DNA from: Rhizobium giardinii bv. giardinii H152
Lineage (GTDB): Bacteria; Pseudomonadota; Alphaproteobacteria; Rhizobiales; Rhizobiaceae
Assembly: GCF_000379605.1 (NCBI RefSeq)
Contig: NZ_KB902578.1
Location: forward strand, 532,291 to 596,290
Length of the DNA: 64,000 nucleotides
Reading direction: 5' to 3'
Shown: positions 35,822 through 43,710 of the stretch, in pieces
How positions within the stretch are numbered: the first letter of the stretch is position 1
Layout of the letters: every line of letters begins with the position of its first letter
Notes under the pieces: model-generated
Told to the model about the DNA's origin: nothing
Databases searched by the model: none
The model's input: the letters and a program-made list of their open reading frames with translations, nothing else
Made by a program: the position numbers and the translations under genes

Positions 35822-36610
35822 ATGAAGGCTCTCTCGATCGCCGCGACCGGCATGAACGCCCAGCAGTTGAACCTGGAAGTGATCGCAAACAATATCGCGA
35901 ACATCAACACCACCGGTTACAAGCGCGCGCGGGCGGAGTTCTCCGACCTTCTCTACCAGACCGAGCGCGCGCAGGGCGTACCGAACCGCGCCAACCAGGC
36001 GATCGTGCCGGAAGGCGCCAACATCGGTCTCGGCGTCCAGACGTCTGCTGTGCGCAACCTGCATCTGCAGGGGAGTTTGGTTAGCACCGGCAACGACCTC
36101 GACCTGGCGCTGATCGGTCGCGGCTGGTTCCAGATCGAAACCCCGGACGGCGAGACGGCCTACACCCGAGCCGGCGCCTTCAACACCAATGCCGACGGCC
36201 AGCTCGTCACGATCGACGGCTACACGGTAATTCCGGAAATCACCGTGCCGCAGAATGCGAGCGAGATCACGGTCAGTTCGTCCGGCCAGGTGACGGTCCG
36301 TATCGGCAACGACACCGTGCCGCAGGAAATCGGCCAGCTGACGATCGCAAACTTCGTCAACGAGGCGGGTCTTGAGCCGCAGGGCGACAATCTCTTCAAG
36401 CAGACGCCGGCTTCCGGCGAGCCGGTGATCGGCACGCCGGCCGACCCGGGCTACGCGCAGATCAAACAGAAGTACCTCGAAGCGTCGAACGTCGATCCGG
36501 TCAAGGAAATCACCGACCTGATCTCCGCCCAGCGCGCCTACGAAATGAATTCGAAGATCATCCAGGCCGCCGACGAAATGGCTGCGACGGTCAGCAAGAA
36601 CCTGAGATAA
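35822..36610 (+). CDS. flgG: flagellar distal-rod protein FlgG
   Basis: A 262-residue distal-rod subunit. N-terminus [20 protein letters not shown] with [20 protein letters not shown], the FlgG-specific FSDLLYQT region, the middle motif [18 protein letters not shown] and the C-terminus [20 protein letters not shown]. The insert after the TTGYKR motif is the long-rod hallmark. AAGGATAAGAAT precedes the ATG. Confidence 0.96.
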   Translation: MKALSIAATGMNAQQLNLEVIANNIANINTTGYKRARAEFSDLLYQTERAQGVPNRANQAIVPEGANIGLGVQTSAVRNLHLQGSLVSTGNDLDLALIGRGWFQIETPDGETAYTRAGAFNTNADGQLVTIDGYTVIPEITVPQNASEITVSSSGQVTVRIGNDTVPQEIGQLTIANFVNEAGLEPQGDNLFKQTPASGEPVIGTPADPGYAQIKQKYLEASNVDPVKEITDLISAQRAYEMNSKIIQAADEMAATVSKNLR

Positions 36611-36627
36611 CAGAGGGAATGGCAAAC

Positions 36628-37149
36628 ATGATGTTTCGCCGGACTGCCAAGGCATCGATCGTGACAGCTGCTGCCACCCGCGGAGGATTTCTTCTGCGGG
36701 CGCTGGCCGTGACAGGCTCTGTTTGCGTCTGGACAATGTCTCCGGGCCTGGTGCATGCCGAAAAGCGCATGGCGGTCATTCCCACCCAGACGATCTATCC
36801 CGGCGAAATCATCGAAGCTAGCCGTCTCGAAGAGGTCGAGGTGACCAACCCTGCGCTCACGGGCGACTATGCGACGTCGACCGAGCAGGTGACCGGCAAG
36901 GTAACCAGCCGGACGCTGCTCGCGGGGCGGGTCATCCTCATGTCGGGCCTGCGCGATCCCTATACGGTCGAGCGCGGCAAGGCGGTGCGGATCGTCTTTA
37001 CCAACGGGCCGCTGACCATAACGGCCGGTGGCTCCCCATTGGAGAATGCCGCGGTGGGCGACCTGATTCGGGTTCGCAACACGGATTCTGGCGTCATTGT
37101 TTCCGGGACGGTGATGAAAGACGGAACAATTCATGTGGTGGCAAAATGA
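36628..37149 (+). CDS. flgA: P-ring assembly chaperone FlgA
   Basis: A 173-residue periplasmic chaperone for FlgI. A long N-terminal signal region contains the hydrophobic core LLRALAVTGSVCVWTMSPG, with cleavage likely after VHA. The SAF/FlgA-like domain follows: IPTQTIYPGEIIEASRLEEV, LAGRVILMSGLRDPYTVERG, NTDSGVIVSGTV. Three ATGs lie close together (36619, 36628, 36631). GAGGG at 36613-36617 favours 36628 or 36631. Shorter than enteric FlgA, as in other alphaproteobacteria. The stop overlaps flgI by four bases. Confidence 0.92.
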   Translation: MMFRRTAKASIVTAAATRGGFLLRALAVTGSVCVWTMSPGLVHAEKRMAVIPTQTIYPGEIIEASRLEEVEVTNPALTGDYATSTEQVTGKVTSRTLLAGRVILMSGLRDPYTVERGKAVRIVFTNGPLTITAGGSPLENAAVGDLIRVRNTDSGVIVSGTVMKDGTIHVVAK

Positions 37150-38261
37150 TCTTTCGTTTCGGCAAATGGTGCCTGGCGTTTATCGTCGTCTTCGCAACCG
37201 CGATCACGCCGGTTGAGGCTGCCTCGCGCATCAAGGATGTCGCCTCGGTCCAGTCAGGGCGGGACAACCAGTTGATCGGCTACGGTCTCGTGGTCGGCCT
37301 TCAGGGAACCGGCGACAGCCTGCGTTCCTCGCCGTTCACCGCGCAATCGCTGCGCGCCATGCTGCAGAACCTCGGTATTTCGACACAGGACGACGAATCC
37401 CGAGCGAAGAATATCGCAGCGGTTCTGGTCACAGCCAATCTGCCGCCTTTCGCGAGCGCCGGCAGCCGCATCGATGTGACCGTCGGATCGCTCGGCGATT
37501 CCACCTCGCTTCGCGGCGGTACGCTGGTGATGACCTCGCTTTCCGGAGCTGACGGCCAGATCTATGCGGTAGCTCAAGGGTCGGTCGTCGTCACGGGGTT
37601 CAATGCACAGGGCGATGCCGCCTCCGTGACGCAAGGTGTCACCACGTCGGGCCGCGTTCCGAACGGTGCCATCATCGAGCGCGAATTGCCGGCCAAGTTC
37701 AAGGATGCGTTCAATCTCGTCCTTCAGCTGAGAAACCCCGATTTCTCCACCGCGGTCGGCATGGCTGTAGCGATCAACCGCTACAGCAAGAACCAGTTCG
37801 GCGGCAACATCGCTCAGGCGCAGGATTCCCAGACGGTCATCATCGACAAGCCGAAGATGGCTGATCTCTCCCGCCTGATGGCCGATATAGAAAACCTCGT
37901 CATCGAGACCGACGTGCCCGCGCGTGTCGTCATCAACGAGCGTACCGGGACGATTGTGATCGGACAGGACGTGCGGATCAACAAGGTTGCCGTCAGCTAC
38001 GGCACGTTGACGGTTCAGGTGAGCGAGACGCCGACTATTGTGCAGCCGGAGCCGTTTTCAAACGGCGAAACGGCTGTCGAGCCGAACACGACCATCGACG
38101 CGTCGCAGGACGGCGGCACGGTCGCCATTCTCGACGGCTCGAACCTGCGGTCTCTGGTCGCCGGGCTCAACAGCATCGGCGTGAGGCCGGACGGTATCAT
38201 TTCCATTCTCCAGGGCATCAAGACGGCCGGTGCCCTCCAGGCGGAGCTCGTATTGCAATGA
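37146..38261 (+). CDS. flgI: flagellar P-ring protein FlgI
   Basis: A 371-residue periplasmic ring protein with a signal peptide (WCLAFIVVFATAITPVEA) and the strongly conserved start of the mature form, ASRIKDVASVQSGRDNQLIG, then YGLVVGLQGTGDS. Further landmarks are FASAGSRIDVTVGSLGDSTS and VVINERTGTIVIGQDVRI. Length is typical. Coupled at both ends by 4-bp overlaps to flgA and motE. Confidence 0.96.
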   Translation: MIFRFGKWCLAFIVVFATAITPVEAASRIKDVASVQSGRDNQLIGYGLVVGLQGTGDSLRSSPFTAQSLRAMLQNLGISTQDDESRAKNIAAVLVTANLPPFASAGSRIDVTVGSLGDSTSLRGGTLVMTSLSGADGQIYAVAQGSVVVTGFNAQGDAASVTQGVTTSGRVPNGAIIERELPAKFKDAFNLVLQLRNPDFSTAVGMAVAINRYSKNQFGGNIAQAQDSQTVIIDKPKMADLSRLMADIENLVIETDVPARVVINERTGTIVIGQDVRINKVAVSYGTLTVQVSETPTIVQPEPFSNGETAVEPNTTIDASQDGGTVAILDGSNLRSLVAGLNSIGVRPDGIISILQGIKTAGALQAELVLQ

Positions 38262-38803
38262 CCGTACCTAGTCCTTCTGCCCAGCCGAACAGCCTGCGCC
38301 GCCGCCTGATGCTGCTGGCGGTCGGCTGCACTATGCTCGCCATGCCCGGCGCCTTCGCGCAGGAAGTCGCAGCACCGGCCACAGTCCTTCCGGCGAATGG
38401 CGACGAAATCCAGCAGTTCTGCACCAATATTGCCGACGCTGCACGCGATCAGCGCTACCTCTTGCAGAAGAAGGACCTGGAAAAACTCCAGGCCGAGGTC
38501 GATGCGCGCATCGCCAAACTCGAGGAGCGCCGGGCCGAATACGAGGACTGGCTGAAACGCCGAAACGATTTCCTGAAGCAGGCCGAGCTTGGTCTCGTCG
38601 ATATCTACAAGACCATGAAGGCGGATGCGGCGGCTGGACAGCTCGAGCTAGTCAATCCCGCCATTGCCGCGGCGATCGTCATGAAGCTGCCCCCCCGCCA
38701 GTCGAGCCTCATCCTCAGTGAGATGAGCAGCGACAAGGCCGCCGTTCTCACCAACATCATCTCCAGCGCCAGCGATTCAACAACGTCTAAGGAACCGTCA
38801 TGA
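38258..38803 (+). CDS. motE: MotE, periplasmic chaperone for MotC
   Basis: A 181-residue exported protein. The signal peptide core is RLMLLAVGCTMLAMPGAFAQ. Residues about 60-115 form a coiled coil (LLQKKDLEKLQAEVDARIAK, LEERRAEYEDWLKRRNDFLK). The C-terminus resembles the MgtE N-terminal fold (NPAIAAAIVMKLPPRQSSLI). Cys55 in IQQFCTNI matches the single mature cysteine used for dimer formation in S. meliloti MotE. MotE protects MotC there; that function is carried over by homology. It overlaps flgI and flgH by four bases each. Confidence 0.9.
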   Translation: MTVPSPSAQPNSLRRRLMLLAVGCTMLAMPGAFAQEVAAPATVLPANGDEIQQFCTNIADAARDQRYLLQKKDLEKLQAEVDARIAKLEERRAEYEDWLKRRNDFLKQAELGLVDIYKTMKADAAAGQLELVNPAIAAAIVMKLPPRQSSLILSEMSSDKAAVLTNIISSASDSTTSKEPS

Positions 38804-39510
38804 GATATCCGCTTTCGGTTCTTCTCGCTGCCAGCCTGCTGTCGGGATGCCAGAACCAGACCATCAACGAAATCGGCAGGGCACCTTCGATGAGCCCGAT
38901 CGGCAGCGGCCTGCAATATGCGCAGACGCCGCAAATGGCGATGTATCCCAAGGAGCCGCGCCACGTTGCCAACGGTTTTTCGCTCTGGAGCGACAATCAG
39001 GCGGCGCTGTTCAAGGATGCCCGCGCTCTCAATGTCGGCGACATCCTGACCGTCGATATCCGCATCGACGACAAGGCTTCGTTCGACAACAAGACCGATC
39101 GCAGCCGCACCAATGACAGCGGCTTCAACATCGGCGCCAACGGCCAGTCCGAATCAAGTGATTTCGGCTGGAAGGGCGGCCTCGACTACGGCTCGAACAC
39201 CAGCACGAAGGGCGAGGGTACGACGGAACGGTCCGAAAAGCTGGTTCTGCTCGTTGCCGCCGTCGTGACCGGTGTGCTTGAAAACGGTAACCTTCTGATC
39301 AGCGGTTCGCAGGAAGTGCGCGTCAACCACGAAATCCGGATCCTCAACGTCGCCGGTATCGTCCGGCCGTATGACGTCGATGCGAACAACATGATCTCCT
39401 ACGACAAGATCGCCGAGGCGCGCATTTCCTATGGCGGCCGTGGCCGTTTGAGCGAAGTACAGCAGCCGCCGTGGGGCCAGCAGGTCATGGACATCGTCTC
39501 GCCGATCTGA
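38800..39510 (+). CDS. flgH: flagellar L-ring lipoprotein FlgH
   Basis: A 236-residue outer-membrane ring lipoprotein. The lipobox LLSGC near residue 18 marks lipidation. The mature part has SLWSDNQAALFKDARALNVG, DILTVDIRIDDKASFDNKTD, and the C-terminal ring motif LLISGSQEVRVNHEIRILNV. Length is normal. It follows motE with an ATGA overlap. Confidence 0.95.
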   Translation: MRYPLSVLLAASLLSGCQNQTINEIGRAPSMSPIGSGLQYAQTPQMAMYPKEPRHVANGFSLWSDNQAALFKDARALNVGDILTVDIRIDDKASFDNKTDRSRTNDSGFNIGANGQSESSDFGWKGGLDYGSNTSTKGEGTTERSEKLVLLVAAVVTGVLENGNLLISGSQEVRVNHEIRILNVAGIVRPYDVDANNMISYDKIAEARISYGGRGRLSEVQQPPWGQQVMDIVSPI

Positions 39511-39542
39511 CGAGACCCTGCGCGTCCGCGCGGCACAACGAG

Positions 39543-40106
39543 ATGGATTTGAACATGGAAGATCTCGATACGGCTTCGCCCGCGGCCAAGGGGTCATCGA
39601 AGACGATGCCCCTCGTTGCCCTGGTCGTTCTGACGCTGCTGGCAGGCGGTGGCGGCTGGCTGGTCGGCGGCGTCCTCGCCCCAAAGCCGCTGAGCGTGGA
39701 AGAGGCCAAGATAGTCGAGCAGGCAAAAGCCGCCGTTGCCCACAAGAAGGCCAAGGAGGCAGGCGAGGGCGGCGAAGAGAGCAGCAAGAAGGACGAGGGC
39801 TTGCCGCGAATAGCGACCGAGGCCAATGGTGTCGTCCAGCTTGATGCGATCACCACCAATCTTGCTTATCCCACCGAAAACTGGATCCGGCTCGAAGTTG
39901 CGCTGCTTTTCAAAGGCACGCCGGACGTGGCCATGGCCGAGCAGATCCATCAGGATATAGCCGCATACATGAAGACGGTTTCGCTGCAGCAGATCCAGGG
40001 GCCGCGCGGATTTCAGTATCTGAAGGATGACATAGAAGAACGGGTTGACCTTCGCTCCGAAGGGCGCGTAACCAATGTCATCTTCAGGACATTCGTCATT
40101 CAATGA
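39543..40106 (+). CDS. fliL: flagellar basal-body protein FliL
   Basis: A 187-residue single-pass protein around the stator. The membrane helix is at about 25-46 (LVALVVLTLLAGGGGWLVGG), followed by a charged Ala/Lys/Glu linker and the periplasmic FliL domain (LAYPTENWIRLEVALLFKGT; GRVTNVIFRTFVIQ at the end). ATGs at 39543 and 39555 are both possible; neither has a strong ribosome-binding site. The stop overlaps fliP by four bases. Confidence 0.92.
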   Translation: MDLNMEDLDTASPAAKGSSKTMPLVALVVLTLLAGGGGWLVGGVLAPKPLSVEEAKIVEQAKAAVAHKKAKEAGEGGEESSKKDEGLPRIATEANGVVQLDAITTNLAYPTENWIRLEVALLFKGTPDVAMAEQIHQDIAAYMKTVSLQQIQGPRGFQYLKDDIEERVDLRSEGRVTNVIFRTFVIQ

Positions 40107-40840
40107 TTCGCACCATCGCATTCATAGCCGCCATGATGGCGATGTCGGGCATCGCGGGCGCGCAAGGCTTTCCCGCCGACATACTTCGAACACCCGTCGA
40201 CGGCTCTGTCGCGTCCTGGATCATCCGCACGTTCGGCCTTCTGACTGTCCTGTCGGTCGCGCCGGGCATCCTGATCATGGTGACGAGCTTTCCGCGCTTC
40301 GTCATCGCGTTCGCCATCCTGCGTTCCGGCATGGGTCTCGCCACCACACCCTCGAACATGATCATGGTAAGTCTTGCGCTGTTCATGACCTTCTACGTGA
40401 TGGCGCCGACATTCGATCGCGCCTGGCAGAACGGCATCAATCCGCTGTTGCAGAACCAGATCAATGAAACCGAGGCGATGACGCGCATCTCGGAACCATT
40501 CCGTGACTTCATGCTCGCCAATACGCGTGACAAGGACCTGCAGCTCTTCATCGATATCGCCCGGGAAAAGGGCCAGAATGTCGTCGCCGACAACAAGGTC
40601 GATCTTCGCGCCGTCGTACCGGCCTTCATGATTTCGGAGATCAGGCGCGGTTTCGAGATCGGCTTCCTGATCATGCTGCCATTCCTGGTGATCGACCTGA
40701 TCGTCGCGACCATCACCATGGCGATGGGCATGATGATGCTGCCGCCCACGTCGATCTCGCTGCCCTTCAAAATCCTCTTCTTCGTCCTGATCGACGGCTG
40801 GAACCTGCTCGTCGGCAGCCTCGTCCGGTCTTTCACCTGA
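40103..40840 (+). CDS. fliP: flagellar export gate protein FliP
   Basis: A 245-residue export-gate protein with a cleavable signal (IRTIAFIAAMMAMSGIAGAQ) and four membrane segments. Family signatures are VAPGILIMVTSFPRFVIAFA, LRSGMGLATTPSNMIMVSLA and MMMLPPTSISLPFKILFFVL. It ends the flgB-fliP operon. Within the next 60 nt a GC hairpin (40874-40896, CCGCCAAGC-GTGT-GCTTGGGCGG) without a T tract may mark the transcript end. Confidence 0.96.
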   Translation: MIRTIAFIAAMMAMSGIAGAQGFPADILRTPVDGSVASWIIRTFGLLTVLSVAPGILIMVTSFPRFVIAFAILRSGMGLATTPSNMIMVSLALFMTFYVMAPTFDRAWQNGINPLLQNQINETEAMTRISEPFRDFMLANTRDKDLQLFIDIAREKGQNVVADNKVDLRAVVPAFMISEIRRGFEIGFLIMLPFLVIDLIVATITMAMGMMMLPPTSISLPFKILFFVLIDGWNLLVGSLVRSFT

Positions 40841-41063
40841 TCTCGTTGGCGTGGTTAACGGACGGTCAATTTGCCGCCAAGCGTGTGCTTGGGCGGAATA
40901 AGTCAAACATTTGAATTATAACAATAAATCGAAATTTGAATTGACCCGTCTGTGGCCCCTAGCGGGCTGATACTCGGACTGCGTTTAAACAAATCGCAAT
41001 ATTTCCCTGCGACATTACCCTCACATGACGGATTTGGACCGCCTGACGAACAGGGGCCGAGTG

Positions 41064-41150
41064 GCATGATGCCGAGCCGTCATCACCGGTAAGTATTTAC
41101 AGTCCGGTATGTCCCCAATCTTGTATTTTGTATCTAGAGGGACAACCCCA
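41064..41150 (+). promoter_or_regulatory. flaA promoter element and leader hairpin
   Basis: The 310-nt gap after fliP holds GGCATGATGCC (41063-41073) and CCGGTAA at 41086, the arrangement also seen before icpA, flaB and the third flagellin. The second block resembles the GCCGATAA -10 box of sigma-28 promoters. In the leader, TGTCCC (41110-41115) can pair with GGGACA (41139-41144), which includes the GAGGGA ribosome-binding site of flaA. The remainder of the gap shows no gene. Confidence 0.5.
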
Positions 41151-42125
41151 ATGACAAGCATCCTGACGAACTCTTCTGCAATGGCAGCTCTCTCGACGCT
41201 GCGCTCCATCAGCGCCGACATGGAATCGACCCAGGGTCGCATTTCCTCCGGTCTGCGCGTGGGCGACGCTTCGGACAACGCTGCCTACTGGTCGATCGCA
41301 ACGACCATGCGTTCGGACAACAAGGCTCTCTCCACGGTTCAGGACGCTCTCGGTCTCGGCGCTGCCAAGACAGATACCGCCTACACCGGTTTGAACGCCG
41401 CCATCGACGTCGTTTCCGAAATCAAGGCCAAGCTGGTTGCTGCCCGCGAACCGGGCGTCGACAAGACGAAGATCAACTCGGAAATCACCGAGCTCAAGAA
41501 CCAGCTGGTTTCGACAGCCCAGTCGGCTTCCTTCTCCGGCGAAAACTGGCTCTACAACGACACCACAACACCGCTTGCCACCAAGGAAATGGTCGGCTCG
41601 TTCACCCGGTCCTCTACGGGCAGCGTTACGGTCGGTGTTCTGGAATTCGACGCTTCGACCTCGGTTCTGATCGACACGCAGGACTCGACCAAGGGCCAGC
41701 TGACCATGGCTGTCTCTGTTGCCCAGCCGAACGGCACGACTGCCGCTACCACTGCCAACGCAACCTACCACCTGATCCTCGCTGCAGGCGGCACGGCTCC
41801 GACCGGTTCGACCCTCATCGCACTGACTGCAACGACTTCCGACGACAACATCGAAGGCATGATCAGCGCCGTTGACGCGATGCTGACGAGCCTGACGGAT
41901 GCCGCCGCGACGCTGGGCGCCACCAACACCCGCATCTCTATGCAGGACGAATTCATGGCCGACCTGATGGATGTGATCGACAAGGGTGTCGGCCGCCTCG
42001 TCGATGCCGACATGAACGAAGAGTCGACGCGCCTCAAAGCGCTCCAGACACAGCAGCAGCTCGGCATCCAGGCGCTGTCGATCGCCAACTCGGACTCGCA
42101 GAACATCCTGTCGCTGTTCCGCTAA
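41151..42125 (+). CDS. flaA: flagellin
   Basis: A 324-residue filament subunit. N-terminal D0/D1 (MTSILTNSSAMAALSTLRSI; ASDNAAYWSIATTMRSDN) and C-terminal D0/D1 (RLVDADMNEESTRLKALQTQ, then QQLGIQALSIANS) are conserved; the shorter central part is the surface domain. It lacks D2/D3 expansion, as usual for rhizobial flagellins of complex filaments. GAGGGA lies 8 nt before the ATG. An in-frame ATG 14 codons upstream (41109) has no ribosome-binding site. It is nearly identical to the next gene. Confidence 0.95.
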   Translation: MTSILTNSSAMAALSTLRSISADMESTQGRISSGLRVGDASDNAAYWSIATTMRSDNKALSTVQDALGLGAAKTDTAYTGLNAAIDVVSEIKAKLVAAREPGVDKTKINSEITELKNQLVSTAQSASFSGENWLYNDTTTPLATKEMVGSFTRSSTGSVTVGVLEFDASTSVLIDTQDSTKGQLTMAVSVAQPNGTTAATTANATYHLILAAGGTAPTGSTLIALTATTSDDNIEGMISAVDAMLTSLTDAAATLGATNTRISMQDEFMADLMDVIDKGVGRLVDADMNEESTRLKALQTQQQLGIQALSIANSDSQNILSLFR

Positions 42126-42183
42126 AACGAAAACGGCGCGGACGGGCCATCCCCCCAAACGGCCCGTTAGCGACCTACAGAGG

Positions 42184-42213
42184 ACCGCATCTCGCAAGAG
42201 GTGCGGTTTTTTA
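42184..42213 (+). terminator. terminator after flaA
   Basis: ACCGCATCTC-GCAA-GAGGTGCGGT followed by TTTTTTATT, about 60 nt after the flaA stop. A long stem with a GCAA loop and T tract; the stem-loop is very like that after flaB. Confidence 0.92.
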
Positions 42214-42320
42214 TTACCCTCAAAAATAAGTTTCCGGCGCTTAGGTTTTCTTTAACCATGTTGGTGTTTCCTATGGCCATCGAAACAGCGGGTTAACCAA
42301 GAAATTTAACGCGTTAGCAG

Positions 42321-42399
42321 GCATGAAGCTGGCTGCTGTTTCCCGGTAGCGACCGGAATGTCCCTTCCATTTCACCTGTTCAAAAGGGGCAGTTTTACC
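42321..42399 (+). promoter_or_regulatory. flaB promoter element and leader hairpin
   Basis: GCATGA at 42321 and CCGGTAG at 42343 repeat the arrangement before flaA with identical spacing. TGTCCCTT (42359-42366) can pair with AAGGGGCA (42384-42391) in an 8-bp stem with one G-U pair, covering the AGGGG ribosome-binding site. Confidence 0.5.
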
Positions 42400-43374
42400 A
42401 TGACGAGCATTCTCACCAATTCGGCTGCGATGGCAGCACTCTCCACGCTGCGTTCGATCAACGACAGTATGGAAACGACCCAGGGTCGCGTTTCCTCCGG
42501 TCTGCGCGTCGAGACCGCAGCCGACAACGCCGCCTACTGGTCGATCGCAACGACCATGAAGTCGGACAACAAGGCTCTCTCCACCGTTCAGGACGCTCTC
42601 GGTCTCGGCGCTGCCAAGACGGACACGGCCTATACCGGCCTCGACAACGCCATCGATGTCATCTCCGAAATCAAGGCCAAGCTGGTTGCTGCTCGCGAAC
42701 CGGGCGTCGACAAGACGAAGATCGACAAGGAAATCACCGAGCTCAAGAACCAGTTGGTGTCGACCGCTCAGTCGGCGTCCTTCTCCGGCGAAAACTGGCT
42801 CTACAACGACACCGCAACCCCCCTCGGCACCAAGGAAATGGTCGGCTCGTTCACCCGGTCCTCGGCGGGCACCGTTTCGGTCGGTGTTCTGGAATTCGAC
42901 GCTTCGACTTCGGTTCTGATCGACACGCAGGACTCGGCCAACGGCCAGCTGACAAAGGCTGTGGCAGTTGCCCAGCCGGACGGCGCGACTGCCGCTACGA
43001 CTGCCAATGCAACCTACCACCTGATCCTCGCTGCCGGTGGTACGGCTCCGACCGGCTCGATCCTGATTGCTCTGACGGCAACGACCGCCGACGACGACAT
43101 CGAAGGCATGATCAGCGCCGTTGACGCGATGCTGACCAGCCTGACGGATGCGGCCGCGACGCTGGGGGCCACCAACACCCGCATCTCTATGCAGGACGAA
43201 TTCATGGCCGACCTGATGGATGTGATCGACAAGGGCGTCGGCCGCCTCGTCGACGCCGACATGAACGAAGAGTCGACCCGCCTCAAGGCCCTGCAGACGC
43301 AGCAGCAGCTCGGCATCCAGTCGCTGTCGATCGCCAACTCCAACTCGGAAAACATCCTCTCGCTCTTCCGTTAA
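42400..43374 (+). CDS. flaB: flagellin
   Basis: A 324-residue flagellin, same length as the first and differing from it at only scattered positions, mainly in the centre (for example SAGTVSVGVLEFD). N-terminus MTSILTNSAAMAALSTLRSI and C-terminus QQLGIQSLSIANSNSENILS are canonical. AGGGG lies 11 nt upstream of the ATG. It has its own promoter-like element and terminator, so it can be expressed separately from flaA. The letter B is given by order. Confidence 0.94.
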   Translation: MTSILTNSAAMAALSTLRSINDSMETTQGRVSSGLRVETAADNAAYWSIATTMKSDNKALSTVQDALGLGAAKTDTAYTGLDNAIDVISEIKAKLVAAREPGVDKTKIDKEITELKNQLVSTAQSASFSGENWLYNDTATPLGTKEMVGSFTRSSAGTVSVGVLEFDASTSVLIDTQDSANGQLTKAVAVAQPDGATAATTANATYHLILAAGGTAPTGSILIALTATTADDDIEGMISAVDAMLTSLTDAAATLGATNTRISMQDEFMADLMDVIDKGVGRLVDADMNEESTRLKALQTQQQLGIQSLSIANSNSENILSLFR

Positions 43375-43436
43375 TCGGAACAGGGGAACGACAAAGCCGG
43401 CGGACGTCATCAAAATGTCCGCCGCCAGTCCCAAAG

Positions 43437-43465
43437 ACCGCGTCTCGCAAGGGGCGCGGTTTTTC
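43437..43465 (+). terminator. terminator after flaB
   Basis: ACCGCGTCTC-GCAA-GGGGCGCGGT followed by TTTTTCCGTTTT, 62 nt after the flaB stop. Sequence and loop match the flaA terminator closely. Confidence 0.92.
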
Positions 43466-43634
43466 CGTTTTCCGTCGCGGCGACAGGCTTATCTTAACGA
43501 TTCGGCAATTCAGATTTATTTTCGTTCATTTTGATTACCTACTTGCTAACGACGTTAAGTGTTTGTTAACCATGTGACCGTTAAGTGTTCGTTAAGAGCG
43601 ACAGGCTGTCCTTGGGCTAAACATGGGGCAGTTT

Positions 43635-43710
43635 GCATGACGCTGGTCCCGTCGCTGCCGGTCATCAATCCGGAATGTTCCGTTTAATTTTTGAACTGGG
43701 GCAATGACCA
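43635..43710 (+). promoter_or_regulatory. promoter element and leader hairpin of the third flagellin
   Basis: The 336-nt gap after flaB is AT-rich up to about 43600. It then carries GCATGA (43635) and GCCGGTCA (43657), the same pair as before flaA and flaB with one extra base of spacing. TGTTCC (43676-43681) can pair, with two G-U pairs, with GGGGCA (43698-43703), which contains the ribosome-binding site. A 10-codon reading frame (43675-43707) ends 3 nt before the flagellin ATG. Confidence 0.5.

Noticed and set aside
41109-41150. flaA starting 14 codons earlier
   Set aside because: The ribosome-binding site GAGGGA lies within that extension, 8 nt before the MTSILTN start shared by all three flagellins.
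42271-43434. A 387-codon minus-strand frame opposite flaB
   Set aside because: The same mirrored frame appears opposite the other flagellins. It follows from flagellin codon use and carries no signature of its own.
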